Positions 8,586 to 18,000 of a stretch of DNA of 64,000 bases are shown here, piece by piece. The notes beneath the pieces were generated by a model. It was given only the letters and a program-made list of their open reading frames with translations, ran no database searches and was not told the DNA's origin. The DNA comes from Ardenticatenaceae bacterium (GTDB taxonomy: Bacteria; Chloroflexota; Anaerolineae; Promineifilales; Promineifilaceae). How positions within the stretch are numbered: the first letter of the stretch is position 1; the number at the start of each line of letters is the position of its first letter. The translations under genes and the position numbers were made by a program. Location: contig JACKBX010000012.1 in NCBI GenBank assembly GCA_020634375.1, forward strand, positions 1 to 64,000, in the 5' to 3' direction.

Positions 8586-10279
8586 CACATTTGCGGCAAT
8601 GGGGGCTGCTGCTGTCATTAGCAGCGGGGCTGTTCTTGTGCTGGCCGCGTGATGGTCGGGCGCAAGCGGTGGAAACGGCCGTCACCCCCCTGCTCATTGG
8701 TTACATCCACGACACTCAGGCCCAACCCGTTATCGGGGCCACCGTGCGGGCGCTGGCTGACGACGACACGGTGCTGGCAGAAATTGAGACACAGGCAGAC
8801 GGCCGTTTCGCCATTCTTCTGCCCGCATCCATCCCCGACACCATCACCCTGCAAATCCACCGCGCCCACTTCCAACAAAGCGAGTTCCCGCTCACCACAG
8901 ACCAAATCACCACACTGCACCAGGGACAGCCCGTCTCCCTCGCCGACATCGAGTTACAGCGCCGCATCACCCCGGCTTTTTGGGCCGCCACCCTTATCTT
9001 TGTCATCATTCTCGCCCTCATCGCTACCAATCGTCTACACAACACCCTGGCCTCTCTCGTTGGCGCATCCGTCATTTTTGCCATCAGCTACCTGGGGCCG
9101 CTGCTGCACGAAGACCTCTTTATTTTCAACTTCAGCGGGGCGCTGCGCTACGTGGACTGGAACGTCATCTTCCTGATCATGGGCATGATGATCGTCATCG
9201 CCGTCGTGGAGCGCACCGGCGTCTTCCAATGGGCGGCTTTCATGGCCTACCGCATTTCTGGCGGGCGAACCTGGCTGCTGCTGCCGATCCTCATGCTGAT
9301 TACGGGCGTGGCCTCAGCCTTTTTGGATAACGTCACCACGATGCTGCTAATGACGCCCATCACCATCCAGATTGCCCTTAGCCTGGGGCTAAACCCTTTG
9401 GCGCTGCTCATGCCAGAGGTGATGGCTTCCAATGTGGTCGGCATCAGCACGTTGGTGGGTACGCCTACCAATATTCTGATTGGCTCCTATGCGCACATCT
9501 CCTTCAATGATTTTCTCGTTAACTTGACCCCTGGCGTCCTGTTGTCATTGGTCGGGCTGATCATCTACAGCGAGGTGATTTACCGCCATGATTTGCAGGC
9601 CAGCAGCGGTGGCATTTCGGAGCTGCTGCTGCAACGGCTGGCGGAAAGAGGGCGCATCACACAGCCTGGTCATCTAAAAAAGGCGGGCGTGGTGGGCCTG
9701 GGCATGATTTTATTGTTTGTGTTTGGCGAACATGTGCATTTATTGCCAGCAGTAACGGCCGTTATGGGAGCCACCGCCCTCCTCGTCTGGATCAAGCCAG
9801 ACATTGAAGAAATGATTGAAGCTGTAGACTGGACAACCCTCGTCTTCTTCATCACCCTCTTCATCTGCGTGGGTGCGGTGCAAGAGGTGGGACTGATTAG
9901 CTTCATCGCCACCGGAATCGGCCAACTCGTCGGCACAAATCTTGTCCTGGCTATGTTGGCCGTGTTGTGGCTTAGTGCCTTGCTCTCCACTGTCATTGCC
10001 AACATCCCCTTCACAGCCGCCATGCTGCCCGTCATTGGCTTTCTCACCGGCAGCATTCCTGCGGCGCAAAGCAAAGCCCTGTACTATTGCCTCTCTGTTG
10101 GCTCGGCAATGGGCGGCAACGGCTCACTCATTGGCGCATCAGCCAATATGGTCACGGCCGGTATCGCCGAACGCGCCGGATCATCACTGACTTATGCCTA
10201 CTTCCTCAAAAAAGGGATGCCCGCCCTGTTTATCACCGTTGGGCTGGCGATGATCTGGCTGCTGCTGCGTTTTCTGTAA
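8582..10279 (+). CDS. SLC13/ArsB-type ion transporter with N-terminal extracytoplasmic domain
   Basis: A 565-residue membrane transporter of the ion transporter superfamily that includes ArsB, NhaD and SLC13. It has a signal-like segment (1-28) and then a carboxypeptidase-regulatory-like beta domain (about 35-125: PVIGATVRALADDD...TQADGRFAI). About eleven to twelve hydrophobic segments follow from 133. The motif AFLDNVTTMLLMTPI and NVVGISTLVGTPTNILIGS are the two conserved family hairpins, and the C-terminal half repeats the pattern (MGGNGSLIGASANMVTAG). The ion is not deducible; sodium/proton, arsenite, sulfate or dicarboxylate are all possible. The fused N-terminal domain is unusual for the family. 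Confidence 0.82.
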   Translation: MTHLRQWGLLLSLAAGLFLCWPRDGRAQAVETAVTPLLIGYIHDTQAQPVIGATVRALADDDTVLAEIETQADGRFAILLPASIPDTITLQIHRAHFQQSEFPLTTDQITTLHQGQPVSLADIELQRRITPAFWAATLIFVIILALIATNRLHNTLASLVGASVIFAISYLGPLLHEDLFIFNFSGALRYVDWNVIFLIMGMMIVIAVVERTGVFQWAAFMAYRISGGRTWLLLPILMLITGVASAFLDNVTTMLLMTPITIQIALSLGLNPLALLMPEVMASNVVGISTLVGTPTNILIGSYAHISFNDFLVNLTPGVLLSLVGLIIYSEVIYRHDLQASSGGISELLLQRLAERGRITQPGHLKKAGVVGLGMILLFVFGEHVHLLPAVTAVMGATALLVWIKPDIEEMIEAVDWTTLVFFITLFICVGAVQEVGLISFIATGIGQLVGTNLVLAMLAVLWLSALLSTVIANIPFTAAMLPVIGFLTGSIPAAQSKALYYCLSVGSAMGGNGSLIGASANMVTAGIAERAGSSLTYAYFLKKGMPALFITVGLAMIWLLLRFL

Positions 10280-10285
10280 AAATAG

Positions 10286-10318
10286 AGATTTGTCCAATCT
10301 ACGAGATTGGACAAATCT
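10286..10318. repeat. Perfect 15-bp hairpin with 3-base loop
   Basis: AGATTTGTCCAATCT (10286-10300) and its exact complement (10304-10318) flank ACG. It lies between the transporter and the second Usp-like gene. A hairpin of the same build and related arms occurs at 45472-45504. Confidence 0.85.
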
Positions 10319-10339
10319 TCCCAAGTCAAGGATATGATG

Positions 10340-10795
10340 ATGAACGACCAACCCATCCACCAAATTCTCTGCGCCGTGCGCGGCGGGCCAGAAAGCCGCG
10401 AAACGGTGAGCTATGCCATTGATTTGGCATTGGAAACGGAGGCACGCCTGACCTTTTTCCATGCCCTGGATGCGGAATTCTTACAGTACGCGACCATTGG
10501 CCCATTGAGCGTGGTGTACCAGGAATTGATGGAAATGGGTCAATTCACCATGCTCATTTTGGTCGATCGGGCGCAGCGGCGCGGCGTGGAGCGTGTCGAT
10601 TTTATTGTGCGCGAGGGGAATGTGCGCAAACAACTGCGGCAGGCAGCCATCGAAACAAAGGCAGAGGTGATGGTGCTGGGACGGCCCACGCGCAGCCCCA
10701 GCCGCAATGTGTTTGACTTCACAGAAATGGAAGCGTTTTCAGATGAATTGGCCCGTGAAGGAAATTTGCGCTTGCTGCTGGTTCCAGAGGGTTAA
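10340..10795 (+). CDS. Universal-stress-protein-like protein, paralogue
   Basis: A 151-residue protein whose opening HQILCAVRGGPESRETVSYAIDLALET and central IVREGNVRKQLRQAAIETKAEVMVLGRP match the Usp-like gene at 8142 in order and spacing. It too lacks the canonical glycine-rich nucleotide motif. Three consecutive in-frame ATGs are present; AAGGA at 10328-10332 best suits the third (10340). It lies downstream of the transporter and probably shares its transcript, giving a Usp-transporter-Usp arrangement. A bidirectional terminator follows. Confidence 0.78.
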   Translation: MNDQPIHQILCAVRGGPESRETVSYAIDLALETEARLTFFHALDAEFLQYATIGPLSVVYQELMEMGQFTMLILVDRAQRRGVERVDFIVREGNVRKQLRQAAIETKAEVMVLGRPTRSPSRNVFDFTEMEAFSDELAREGNLRLLLVPEG

Positions 10796-10859
10796 TCGTT
10801 ACGGCCGTACCGCATTAATCATCGCATCTCCCAAACAGTAAACCTCAAATAATGAAAGA

Positions 10860-10890
10860 AGCCACAGAGTGACTCTATCACTCTGTGGCT
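10860..10890. terminator. Bidirectional terminator between convergent genes
   Basis: AGCCACAGAGTGA (10860-10872) and its exact complement (10878-10890) enclose CTCTA. A-rich sequence precedes it and TCCAGGTTT follows. It serves the plus-strand Usp gene and the minus-strand lipoprotein gene. Confidence 0.75.
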
Positions 10891-10916
10891 TCCAGGTTTA
10901 TCTTGCGACAAATAGT

Positions 10917-11657
10917 TTAATCGTCATCATGATCATCGTCGCCATGATCGCCATCATCGTGATCATCATCATCGTCATGATTGTCGTCGTGGTCATCATC
11001 ATCGTCATGGGTGCTGCCGCTGTCGTCACCACTGGTGTCACCGGTATCACCACTGATGATGCCAACGTCACCACTGGTACTGCCACTGTCATTGCTACTA
11101 GTGGTGCCACTATTGCTGACGCTGTCATTACTGTTGACGTTGACACTGGTGGTGTCATTAGCACCGCTCGCAACTGTGCTACTCCCAACACTGCTCGTTA
11201 TGCCGGTCGCACGCCCTTTACTACTATCCATTTTACCCGTCAAAGCAGAAGCAATGCTGACGCTTGTTTCGCCACCCTGGCTGCTGCGGTTGACTTTTGT
11301 TTCCGTCACGATAGCGGCCGCACTGCGGTTGGCGACAGGTTGGGCAGCAACGGCCGTTTGCACACTCTCTTCGGCAACGGCAACATCCGAAGCTTGTTCA
11401 GCAGCCGCGGGTTGAGCTACCTCTGCAACTTCGGTGGTAGTGTCAGCAACGGTCGTTTCCGTTCCCGGTTCCACATCCACAGACGGCGCAGCAACTTCCG
11501 GTACGGCTTCTTCCAATACAGCTTCTTCGGGTGCTGCGGTTTCTGGTGCTGTCAAGGAAGCATCAAATTGAGGCAAAGGACGCGAACATGCTGCTAATAC
11601 AATACTTGAAATAAATACAAAAAGAATAAACAATAACTTTACATGCCCGGTTTTCAT
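10917..11657 (-). CDS. Lipoprotein with Asp/His-rich C-terminal tail
   Basis: A 246-residue exported lipoprotein of no recognised family. A signal peptide with lipobox VLAA-C24 leads to an Ala/Glu/Val/Pro-rich stretch (about 28-105), then a Ser/Thr/Gly/Asn-rich stretch (about 125-215). The last 30 or so residues are almost only Asp and His (HDDDDDHDDNHDDD-like). GGAGG before the ATG sets the start. The tail is made by a run of GATGAT/CATGAT-type codons, so it is also a DNA-level repeat prone to length change. Such tails bind divalent metals (Zn, Ni, Cu, Ca) in other proteins; here that is inference. All three regions look disordered, so a surface metal buffer or spacer is plausible. Confidence 0.7.
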   Translation of the reverse strand: MKTGHVKLLFILFVFISSIVLAACSRPLPQFDASLTAPETAAPEEAVLEEAVPEVAAPSVDVEPGTETTVADTTTEVAEVAQPAAAEQASDVAVAEESVQTAVAAQPVANRSAAAIVTETKVNRSSQGGETSVSIASALTGKMDSSKGRATGITSSVGSSTVASGANDTTSVNVNSNDSVSNSGTTSSNDSGSTSGDVGIISGDTGDTSGDDSGSTHDDDDDHDDNHDDDDDHDDGDHGDDDHDDD

Positions 11658-11891
11658 ACAACCTCCGAATTAACTTGTGTAGGATTCTGTCCTACAAGTC
11701 GCACAACTTGTAAAAAAGTAACGGGGGATTTTGAAATAAACGGGATCGGACCAAATGACAGGGGTGTCATCTACTGTTCCTCACGTTAAAATAGAAACCT
11801 CTCCGACAATACCCAAAGAGCCGCGCAACAAACTGCGCCATCACTGTTAATTGGGAATCGCCCCAGGCCATTGCCAATTTTTGAGGAAACC
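11658..11891. promoter_or_regulatory. Divergent promoter region with two inverted repeats
   Basis: This gap lies between the divergent Asp/His lipoprotein and the PaaK-like gene. TGTAGGA-TTCTG-TCCTACA (11678-11696) and TGACA-GGGG-TGTCA (11756-11769) are small dyads that could be operators or leader hairpins. No convincing -35/-10 pair was picked out. Confidence 0.35.
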
Positions 11892-13085
11892 ATGAGCGAC
11901 CAACTTAATCAGAAATTGCAGCAAACCCTGACCCACCTTTACACGCACGCCCCCGGCTTCAAAAAGCGTATGGATGATGCCGGACTAACCCTTGCGGACA
12001 TACAAACCGTAGAAACATTGTCCCTGCTACCCGTGCTGCGCAAAGACGACTTGATCGAATTGCAAAAGCAAGAACCGCCATTTGGTGGCATGTTGGCTGT
12101 GCCGCTAAGCAGCCTGCGTCGCGTCTTTCAATCACCTGGCCCCATCAATGAACCCGAACCAGAATTAGCCGATGCCGGGAACTGGGCGCCTGGTTTAGAA
12201 GCAGCAGGTTTCCGTGTCGGGGAAGTCGCCATCAACGCCTTTGGCTACCACCTTACCCCGGCGGGCGCATCCTTGGAAGATGGGCTGCGCACAGCAGGCT
12301 GTGTCGTCATCCCCGGCGGCATTGGCAATCAGGAACAGCAAATTCAGGCAATGGCTGCCTTTGGCACAACCGGCTACGTGGGACTGCCCAGCTACTTAAA
12401 AGCCTTATTGGATAAAGCAGACGAATTAGGCTATCCGCTCAAGCTCAACAAAGCCTTCGTACTGGCGGAACCTCTGCCCCCCTCGCTGCGGCAAGAATTG
12501 AAAGAGCGCGGCGTGAACGTGTTCCAGGCTTATGGCACGGCCGAATGTGGCAATCTTGGCTACGAATGTGAAGCTATCAGCGGCTGGCACATCCCCGATG
12601 ACGTCATTGTACAGATTTGCGACATCAACAGCGGCGAACCGCTGCCGCATGGCGAAACAGGTGAAGTGGTCGTCACGCTGCTGCACGAACATTATGCCAT
12701 TGTGCGCTTTGGTGTGGGTGATTTGTCATCTATTATTGCGGAACCATGCACATGCGGCCGTTCTAGCTTACGATTGAACGGCTGGCAAGGGCGCGTCGGC
12801 GCGGCCACCAAAGTACGCGGCATGTTCCTGCACCCCAAGCAGTTGGCTGATATGATGGCCCGCTTCGGCAATGTAACCGCTTACCAGGCCGTCATCACCC
12901 GTGCTGAGCATAAAGATTTCCTGGCGCTGCATGTCGTCCTCGCCCCCGGCACAGAGAGTGCGACTTTACCCGCCACTATTCAGCAAACTGCCCGCGATAC
13001 GATTAAATTCCGTCTGGAAGTGGAGGTAGTGGACGCCCTCCCGCCCAATGCCCCGCCCATCCGCGACGAACGTACTTGGGAGTGA
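11892..13085 (+). CDS. Phenylacetate-CoA ligase family (PaaK-like) AMP-forming ligase
   Basis: A 397-residue adenylate-forming ligase shorter than the acyl-CoA synthetase at 1882. Family landmarks: FQSPGPINEPEP in the N-terminal part (a diverged version of the SSGTTG loop), AFGTTGYVGLPSYLKALL, the adenine-binding YGTAECGNLGYECEA, GETGEVVVT, and RFGVGDLSSI with a CTCGR metal-like cysteine motif. The C-terminal domain begins near GRVGAATKVRGMF. The start at 11892 is supported by GAGGAAAC; a TTG 21 bases earlier lacks one. The serine/threonine loop is atypical, so the substrate may differ from phenylacetate. The next gene in the other direction is an ArsR regulator. Confidence 0.8.
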   Translation: MSDQLNQKLQQTLTHLYTHAPGFKKRMDDAGLTLADIQTVETLSLLPVLRKDDLIELQKQEPPFGGMLAVPLSSLRRVFQSPGPINEPEPELADAGNWAPGLEAAGFRVGEVAINAFGYHLTPAGASLEDGLRTAGCVVIPGGIGNQEQQIQAMAAFGTTGYVGLPSYLKALLDKADELGYPLKLNKAFVLAEPLPPSLRQELKERGVNVFQAYGTAECGNLGYECEAISGWHIPDDVIVQICDINSGEPLPHGETGEVVVTLLHEHYAIVRFGVGDLSSIIAEPCTCGRSSLRLNGWQGRVGAATKVRGMFLHPKQLADMMARFGNVTAYQAVITRAEHKDFLALHVVLAPGTESATLPATIQQTARDTIKFRLEVEVVDALPPNAPPIRDERTWE

Positions 13086-13095
13086 GGTAGAGTAT

Positions 13096-13137
13096 AGAGC
13101 AAGAGCTAGAGGGAAGAACGCCTCTAGCTCTTGCTCT
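13096..13137. terminator. Perfect 17-bp hairpin between convergent genes
   Basis: The 17 bases at 13096-13112 are exactly complementary to 13121-13137, with an 8-base loop. The right arm contains the stop codon of the ArsR gene on the minus strand. It is built of AGAGCT-like words. Confidence 0.8.
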
Positions 13138-13708
13138 AGCTGTCGATGCGCCAGTAAATACCGCGTTCGCGCTGCATGAGTTTGGTTTCGATCATGTAGC
13201 GACGCAGCGAAGCTACATCTTCGTGAAAATCGAGCAAGATGTGGTTAACTTCTCGCTCGGTGTATTGTCGCCCTGGTTCAAACTCTTGCACCAGCCGTTC
13301 CAGTATCACCTGCCGCTTTTTGAGCTGCGCTGGAATTTGTACCAGCCGCCCGCGCTTGAAGAATGCTTTCAGCACTTTTTGCTGGTAGGCATCTACGGTG
13401 ACTTCGGCGGTCAGGTCGGGTTGTGGCAAACGAATGATGTCGGATAACGGCCGTTCCAACACCCCCTTCACCAACGAATACATCTGATAATATTGATCCT
13501 TCTCCGCTTGCAGCAAGCCTGCATTGGTTAGCTGTGCCAGGTGGTGCGAGATCGTCGCCGGTTTCAGGTTCAAAATCGCCGCCAACTCCTCGCCGTGACG
13601 CGGTTTAGCATGAATCAAATTCAAAATGAGCAGGCGCACCGGGTGTCCCAACGCCTTGAACAATTGTGCCCGTTTTTCCAGGTCTTTTTCTGCGGTTGTC
13701 TCACTCAT
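13136..13708 (-). CDS. ArsR-family transcriptional regulator with DUF2087 domain
   Basis: A 190-residue DNA-binding repressor-type protein. Residues about 8-85 form the winged helix: LFKALGHPVRLLILNLI, HGEELAAILNLKPATISHHLAQLTNAGLL and a short wing. The C-terminal part (about 115-185: RLVQIPAQLKKRQVILERLVQEFEPGRQYTEREVNHIL...DVASLRRYMIE) matches the DUF2087 domain found fused to such regulators. No cysteine metal site is visible. The ATG at 13708 has GGAAGG upstream and overlaps the preceding gene by 8 bases (ATGAGTGA), so the pair is translationally coupled. A dyad overlapping the promoter at 14043-14058 is the likely self-regulatory operator. Confidence 0.85.
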   Translation of the reverse strand: MSETTAEKDLEKRAQLFKALGHPVRLLILNLIHAKPRHGEELAAILNLKPATISHHLAQLTNAGLLQAEKDQYYQMYSLVKGVLERPLSDIIRLPQPDLTAEVTVDAYQQKVLKAFFKRGRLVQIPAQLKKRQVILERLVQEFEPGRQYTEREVNHILLDFHEDVASLRRYMIETKLMQRERGIYWRIDS

Positions 13709-13979
13709 CCCACGCCTTCCTTCCCGTTGCTTGCCGGTACGCATCCGCCAATATACCTTGCATAGAGCGGATAGTGCTAGCCTTAATTTGCTCTTTAACC
13801 AGATTTTCGCGGTCGCTCATTGCCCGCAGCACTTCAATTTCATGTTCGCTGTGCAGCAAAAAGAAATCAGTCACCAGCTTGAACGCCTCTTTCACTTTAT
13901 CTACTTCTGCCAATTCCGAAGCCATCACGGCTTCATACGCCCGCATAGTATCGGGGTCTCGTTTTTTACCCTGTATCAT
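13701..13979 (-). CDS. Small helical protein coupled to the ArsR regulator
   Basis: A 92-residue soluble protein of unknown family, predicted almost wholly alpha-helical: MRAYEAVMASELAEVDKV, AFKLVTDFFLLHSEHEIEVLRAMSDRENLVKEQIKAS. GAGGTG lies 5 bases before the ATG. Its stop overlaps the ArsR start, so the two are made together. Position suggests an effector, anti-regulator or partner of the ArsR-DUF2087 protein; this is inference from context only. Confidence 0.65.
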   Translation of the reverse strand: MIQGKKRDPDTMRAYEAVMASELAEVDKVKEAFKLVTDFFLLHSEHEIEVLRAMSDRENLVKEQIKASTIRSMQGILADAYRQATGRKAWDE

Positions 13980-14042
13980 GGTTCACCTCATTGTCAGTTG
14001 ACGATTTTGGATTGACGATTGAATGCGCCCGCCTTCAATTTA

Positions 14043-14091
14043 TTCGATAGCCATCGAACAAGATAGTACAATATGATTAGATTTTTGTCAA
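14043..14091 (-). promoter_or_regulatory. Promoter with overlapping dyad operator for the ArsR operon
   Basis: On the minus strand TTGACA (14091-14086) and TACTAT (14068-14063) are separated by exactly 17 bases. Just downstream, over the expected start point, lies the dyad TTCGAT-AGCC-ATCGAA (14043-14058). ArsR-family proteins commonly bind such ATCGA-type dyads over their own promoters, so autorepression is likely. Confidence 0.75.
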
Positions 14092-14138
14092 ATCATTTAC
14101 AGAAAATTCAGTCAAAGACGTACCAAATCAAAGGCGTT

Positions 14139-14867
14139 TCAATCGTCAAGTGGAAGAGGGAGGCTCCTGCGCCACGTCCTGGTTAAGTACACACTTAACA
14201 GCAGGTAATACGCAATAAATAGCAATGAACCATGCACTAGCCAGGGCTGTACCAACGGATATTGCACCAGCGCAACGAGTATTGCCACGCCCCACAAGCT
14301 ACTTAAAATCAGCGTCATCTGACGAAAGGTTTCTGTCCGCGAGGGGTAGACATATTTGAGCGGCACAAACACCAACGCCGCGCACAAGGCAATCAACAAC
14401 AAGTTCAGCACGGGATTTAACCCCAATAAAAACAAATACACTGCCACCACATTCCAGTATGAGGGGAAGCCCTTGAAAAAGTGGTCGGCCGTTTTCGCAT
14501 CGGCCTGAGCAAATTGATAGGCGGAAGTCAGCACAATGAGGCTGGCCCCTGTTAATGCCCATCCAGAGGGGAGCAGTTCGGCCTGCACTACAAATAAGGC
14601 AGGTATGATGACGTAGGTCTGATAATCAATGATATTGTCCAGCAACGCACCATCAAACGAAGGTAATGCGCCCTTTACTCCTAACCACCGGGCCAATGTG
14701 CCATCCAGCGCATCCACCATAACGGCCGTTGCCATCCACCCAAAAGCAGCCTGCCACCGCCCTTCAAAAATGGCAAATGTCGCCAACAAGGCCATCACCG
14801 CACCGCTGGCAGTGAAGAGGTGAACGCCCCAGGCCAACCCCTTTTGCTTACGTGAAAATTGATTCAT
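14139..14867 (-). CDS. pcs: Phosphatidylcholine synthase-like CDP-alcohol phosphatidyltransferase
   Basis: A 242-residue integral membrane enzyme. The CDP-alcohol phosphatidyltransferase motif is present as D52-x2-D55-G-x2-A-R60, then G73-x3-D77-x3-D81. The long spacing between the two halves (WLGVKGALPSFDG) and the following GFPSYWNVVAVYLFLL are characteristic of bacterial phosphatidylcholine synthase (Pcs), which condenses CDP-diacylglycerol with choline. About eight hydrophobic segments are seen. The start at 14867 follows GAGGGAC; an ATG 12 bases earlier is possible. It stands alone between the ArsR pair and the amylase. If correct, the organism needs external choline for this lipid. Confidence 0.8.
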   Translation of the reverse strand: MNQFSRKQKGLAWGVHLFTASGAVMALLATFAIFEGRWQAAFGWMATAVMVDALDGTLARWLGVKGALPSFDGALLDNIIDYQTYVIIPALFVVQAELLPSGWALTGASLIVLTSAYQFAQADAKTADHFFKGFPSYWNVVAVYLFLLGLNPVLNLLLIALCAALVFVPLKYVYPSRTETFRQMTLILSSLWGVAILVALVQYPLVQPWLVHGSLLFIAYYLLLSVYLTRTWRRSLPLPLDD

Positions 14868-14930
14868 GTTGTCCCTCATCCGCAGAATGGAGAGGATTTT
14901 CGCTGATTTGCATAGACTGGCAACAAAAAA

Positions 14931-14958
14931 GGACGGCCGTTTCGGGGAACGGCCGTCC
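14931..14958 (-). terminator. Terminator of the amylase gene built from two ACGGCCGT palindromes
   Basis: GGACGGCCGTT (14931-14941) and AACGGCCGTCC (14948-14958) form an 11-bp stem; on the minus strand it is followed by TTTTTTG. It ends the amylase transcript. Each arm contains one copy of the iterated octamer, facing each other. Confidence 0.85.
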
Positions 14959-15009
14959 TCTCATCACTACCTATCCGGTTTTACAAACCCGGTAGGTTTC
15001 AGCGTTATG

Positions 15010-18000
15010 CTACGGGCGCATAACGACCGGCAAATACAGGGTGGCATTTTGCACCACGTAAGTTCCCGTGACCACAGCCGAATCATAAGGGCTGGTAGCT
15101 GTCAGCGTTACCGTGTACACCCCCGCCGTCGCATACAGGTGCGAAGGGTTGGTGTCGGTGACAACTGCGCTGCCATCGCCAAAGTCCCATTCGTAGCTGA
15201 TGGGGCCGGTGCCCGTCGTCGTGTTGGTGAAGACGGCCGTACCACCCACCGTCACTGGCGAGTTGCTGTCGAAGCCAACCGTCAGCGCAACCGGGTTCAC
15301 TGTGAATGTAGCAGTGGTGACGTCCGTTTCATATGCATTCGTCGCCGTCAAGGTCACGGTGTATGCACCGGGCATGGCGTACAGATGCGAAGGGTTGGTG
15401 TCGGTGACAACCGCGCTGCCATCGCCAAAGTCCCATTCGTAGCTGATGGGGTCGGTGCCCGTCGTCGTGTTGGTGAAGACGGCCGTATCCCCCACCGTCA
15501 CTGGCGAGTTGCTGGTAAATCCAGCCGTGATGGTAATAGGCGCAGTCGTAAACTGCCACGTTACCGGCACTTGCTGCACACCGCTGTCGCCGCCGGGTAC
15601 GCCATTCGTCTGCTGCCCGGCCACCGTCACCGTATAGGTGCCAGCCGCTTCCAGCGGGGCATCCGGCGTGAACACCGTCGTCCACGTCAGGTCATCATTC
15701 GCAAACGTGCAAGAGACAACGCCGGCTGGCCCGGTAACGACAAAGTCCGTGTCGGCTGTCATGGTGATGCTCCACGTCACACTGATAGCGGTATCCAACG
15801 AAACGGCCGTCGCTCCCGCAGCAGGCGCATAATCCACCACAATCGGGTCACGCCAGAACTGCACAGCTTTGTGGATGTCCGCACCAGTCCCCCAATCGGT
15901 CGCTGTGTCGTCCACCAACTGCGTGCCGTCTGTACCGTAATCAATGGTCACACTGCGGTTGTTCAGCCCGGTGATGCTGCCCCACGATTCTACTGTGTCC
16001 CAACTGCCGCGTGCGTATTTGTACTGCAACTGCGTGCCATCCAGCAGCGGCAAGGTCAGTTCCCAAGTCGTGTCGTTGATTTGCGTCATCGCCGCCTGCC
16101 CTGGATTCCAGGGACCGAACTCGGAGATGTCGCCAGCGACGTAGACTGTGCCAGGCGTGTACGCGGGCACGCCCACGCGGAACGTCACCGTCACCAACCG
16201 CGCTTCGGCCGTTGCCGTGATCGTGTTAGATGGGTCGGAACGGTTGAAGCTGGTGTCATAAGCCTTGATAAAGTATTCATAAGTGTTGTCACTAACTACG
16301 TCTTCGTCGGTGTAAGAGGTTGTGGCGGTGGAAACGGCCGTCAACCAGCCACCATCGCGGTAAATCTCATACCCTGCCAGATCAGCATCCGCCACCGCAT
16401 CCCAACTAAAGCTAATGCTTGCTGGCGTTGTGCCATCCAACACCAGATTCAACGGCGCGGCGGGCGGCGTCACGTCGCTGCTAGCCGTCACCGTCATCAC
16501 GCCCAATGGATCAGGACTGCTGTTGGGGCCAGAAAGTGCATAATACCAGGTATGTCCGCCATCGCTGCTGTAGCGCGTGGTGTACTGGTAGACGCCCAAC
16601 TCATCTGGCAAGAAGTTACCGACAAACTCATCATTGCTGCCAGATTGTCCCTGGTAGCCCATGTCCACCCAATTCATCCAGCTAACGGGCAGCGTGCCGC
16701 TGATGCCATAACCCACCTGCGCCGAGACACCAGCAGGCGGCCCTGCGTCTTCCGTGCCCCCAGCAATGTAGATTTGCCCGTAGATATTATCTGTGGGGGT
16801 GATGGTGCTGATGGTGTGGTTAATGCTCGGCGGCCATTGCAAGTTGTACCAGGCCGTTGTCAGGTCGTAAGCGGGAATGCCGCTGGCTTCGTTGGAATAG
16901 TCGCTGCTCAACCCACTGCCATCATCTTTGCTGATGATGACGTAGTAATAGGTTTGGGCGTTGGTCAAGCCGCTGTCGGTGTAGGTTAGAGTCGTTGTGT
17001 TGCTAATCCAGGTGTAGCCACCACCGCTAACCAGGCTGCGATAGAGGTCGTAGCTGGTTGCACCAGCAGCCGCGCTCCAACCCAGATCGAGTTCGCCACT
17101 GCGTGATGCCGTAACAGCCAAATCGGTCACGGCGTCGGGCGGTGTGTCCACCATCGGGGCCGCCAATACCAGCAGTGCGCCGCTTTCGCCAGGCACATCC
17201 AGAGTGATGGTGCCATCGCCGGCAACGGCGTACACATCACCGGACAGCGTTTCCGTGAAGGTTGCCCCCACCGGCAAGTATCCGTTCACGTCTAGGGTGA
17301 CGGTTTGTGTCACCGGAGAGGCAATCGTGCCCATGCGGTTGACGATGACGATGGCCGCGTCGGAGTAGTCGGATTGGAGACGGCCGTAAGCGTACACCTC
17401 ATTGGCATCATCCACCAGCAGTGTATCGAAGCTGCCCGTGCGCAAAGCCGGGTGCGCATTACGAGCGGCCGTCAGCAGCTTGTAGTAGTCGCGCAAATTG
17501 TCCTGCCCCTGCGGCGTTTGCAGGAAAGTGTAGAACGGCGTGCCGCTCTCATCCAACCAGGGGAACGGCTGGCGGTTGTACGGGTCGTCTTCCCATTTCC
17601 CGCCGTAGTAATAGGTTGGGCCAACCAGCCCCACCTCGTCACCATAGTAGATGGTCGGCGCACCGGGCAAGGTCATTTGCAGCAAAACCACGCCTTTCAA
17701 GCGAGCGACGGAGTCGCTCCAATCATAGTTGGGGTCGAGCAGCGGGGTAGCGTCTGTGCCATTAGCGGCGTTGTGGTCGAGGAAGAAGAGCGGGCGGTTG
17801 GTGTCGTGGCTGCCCAGCAGGTTCATCATCGCGTACAGCGCTTCGGGGGGATAGCGCTCAATCCAGTTTTGCAGACGGCCGTCCAATTCCGAAGGTGTCA
17901 GCGGCACAAGCGCCCCGGCAGAGCTGCCCTCATTGTGGTCGTTATCCGTAAAGGTCGTGTCCCGCCAGAAGCTGAGCATCGCCGAGCTGTACTGGTAATT

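Noticed and set aside
15131..15513. The long direct repeat in the amylase gene as an insertion element
   Set aside because: It matches two PKD domains in frame; it is a domain duplication.
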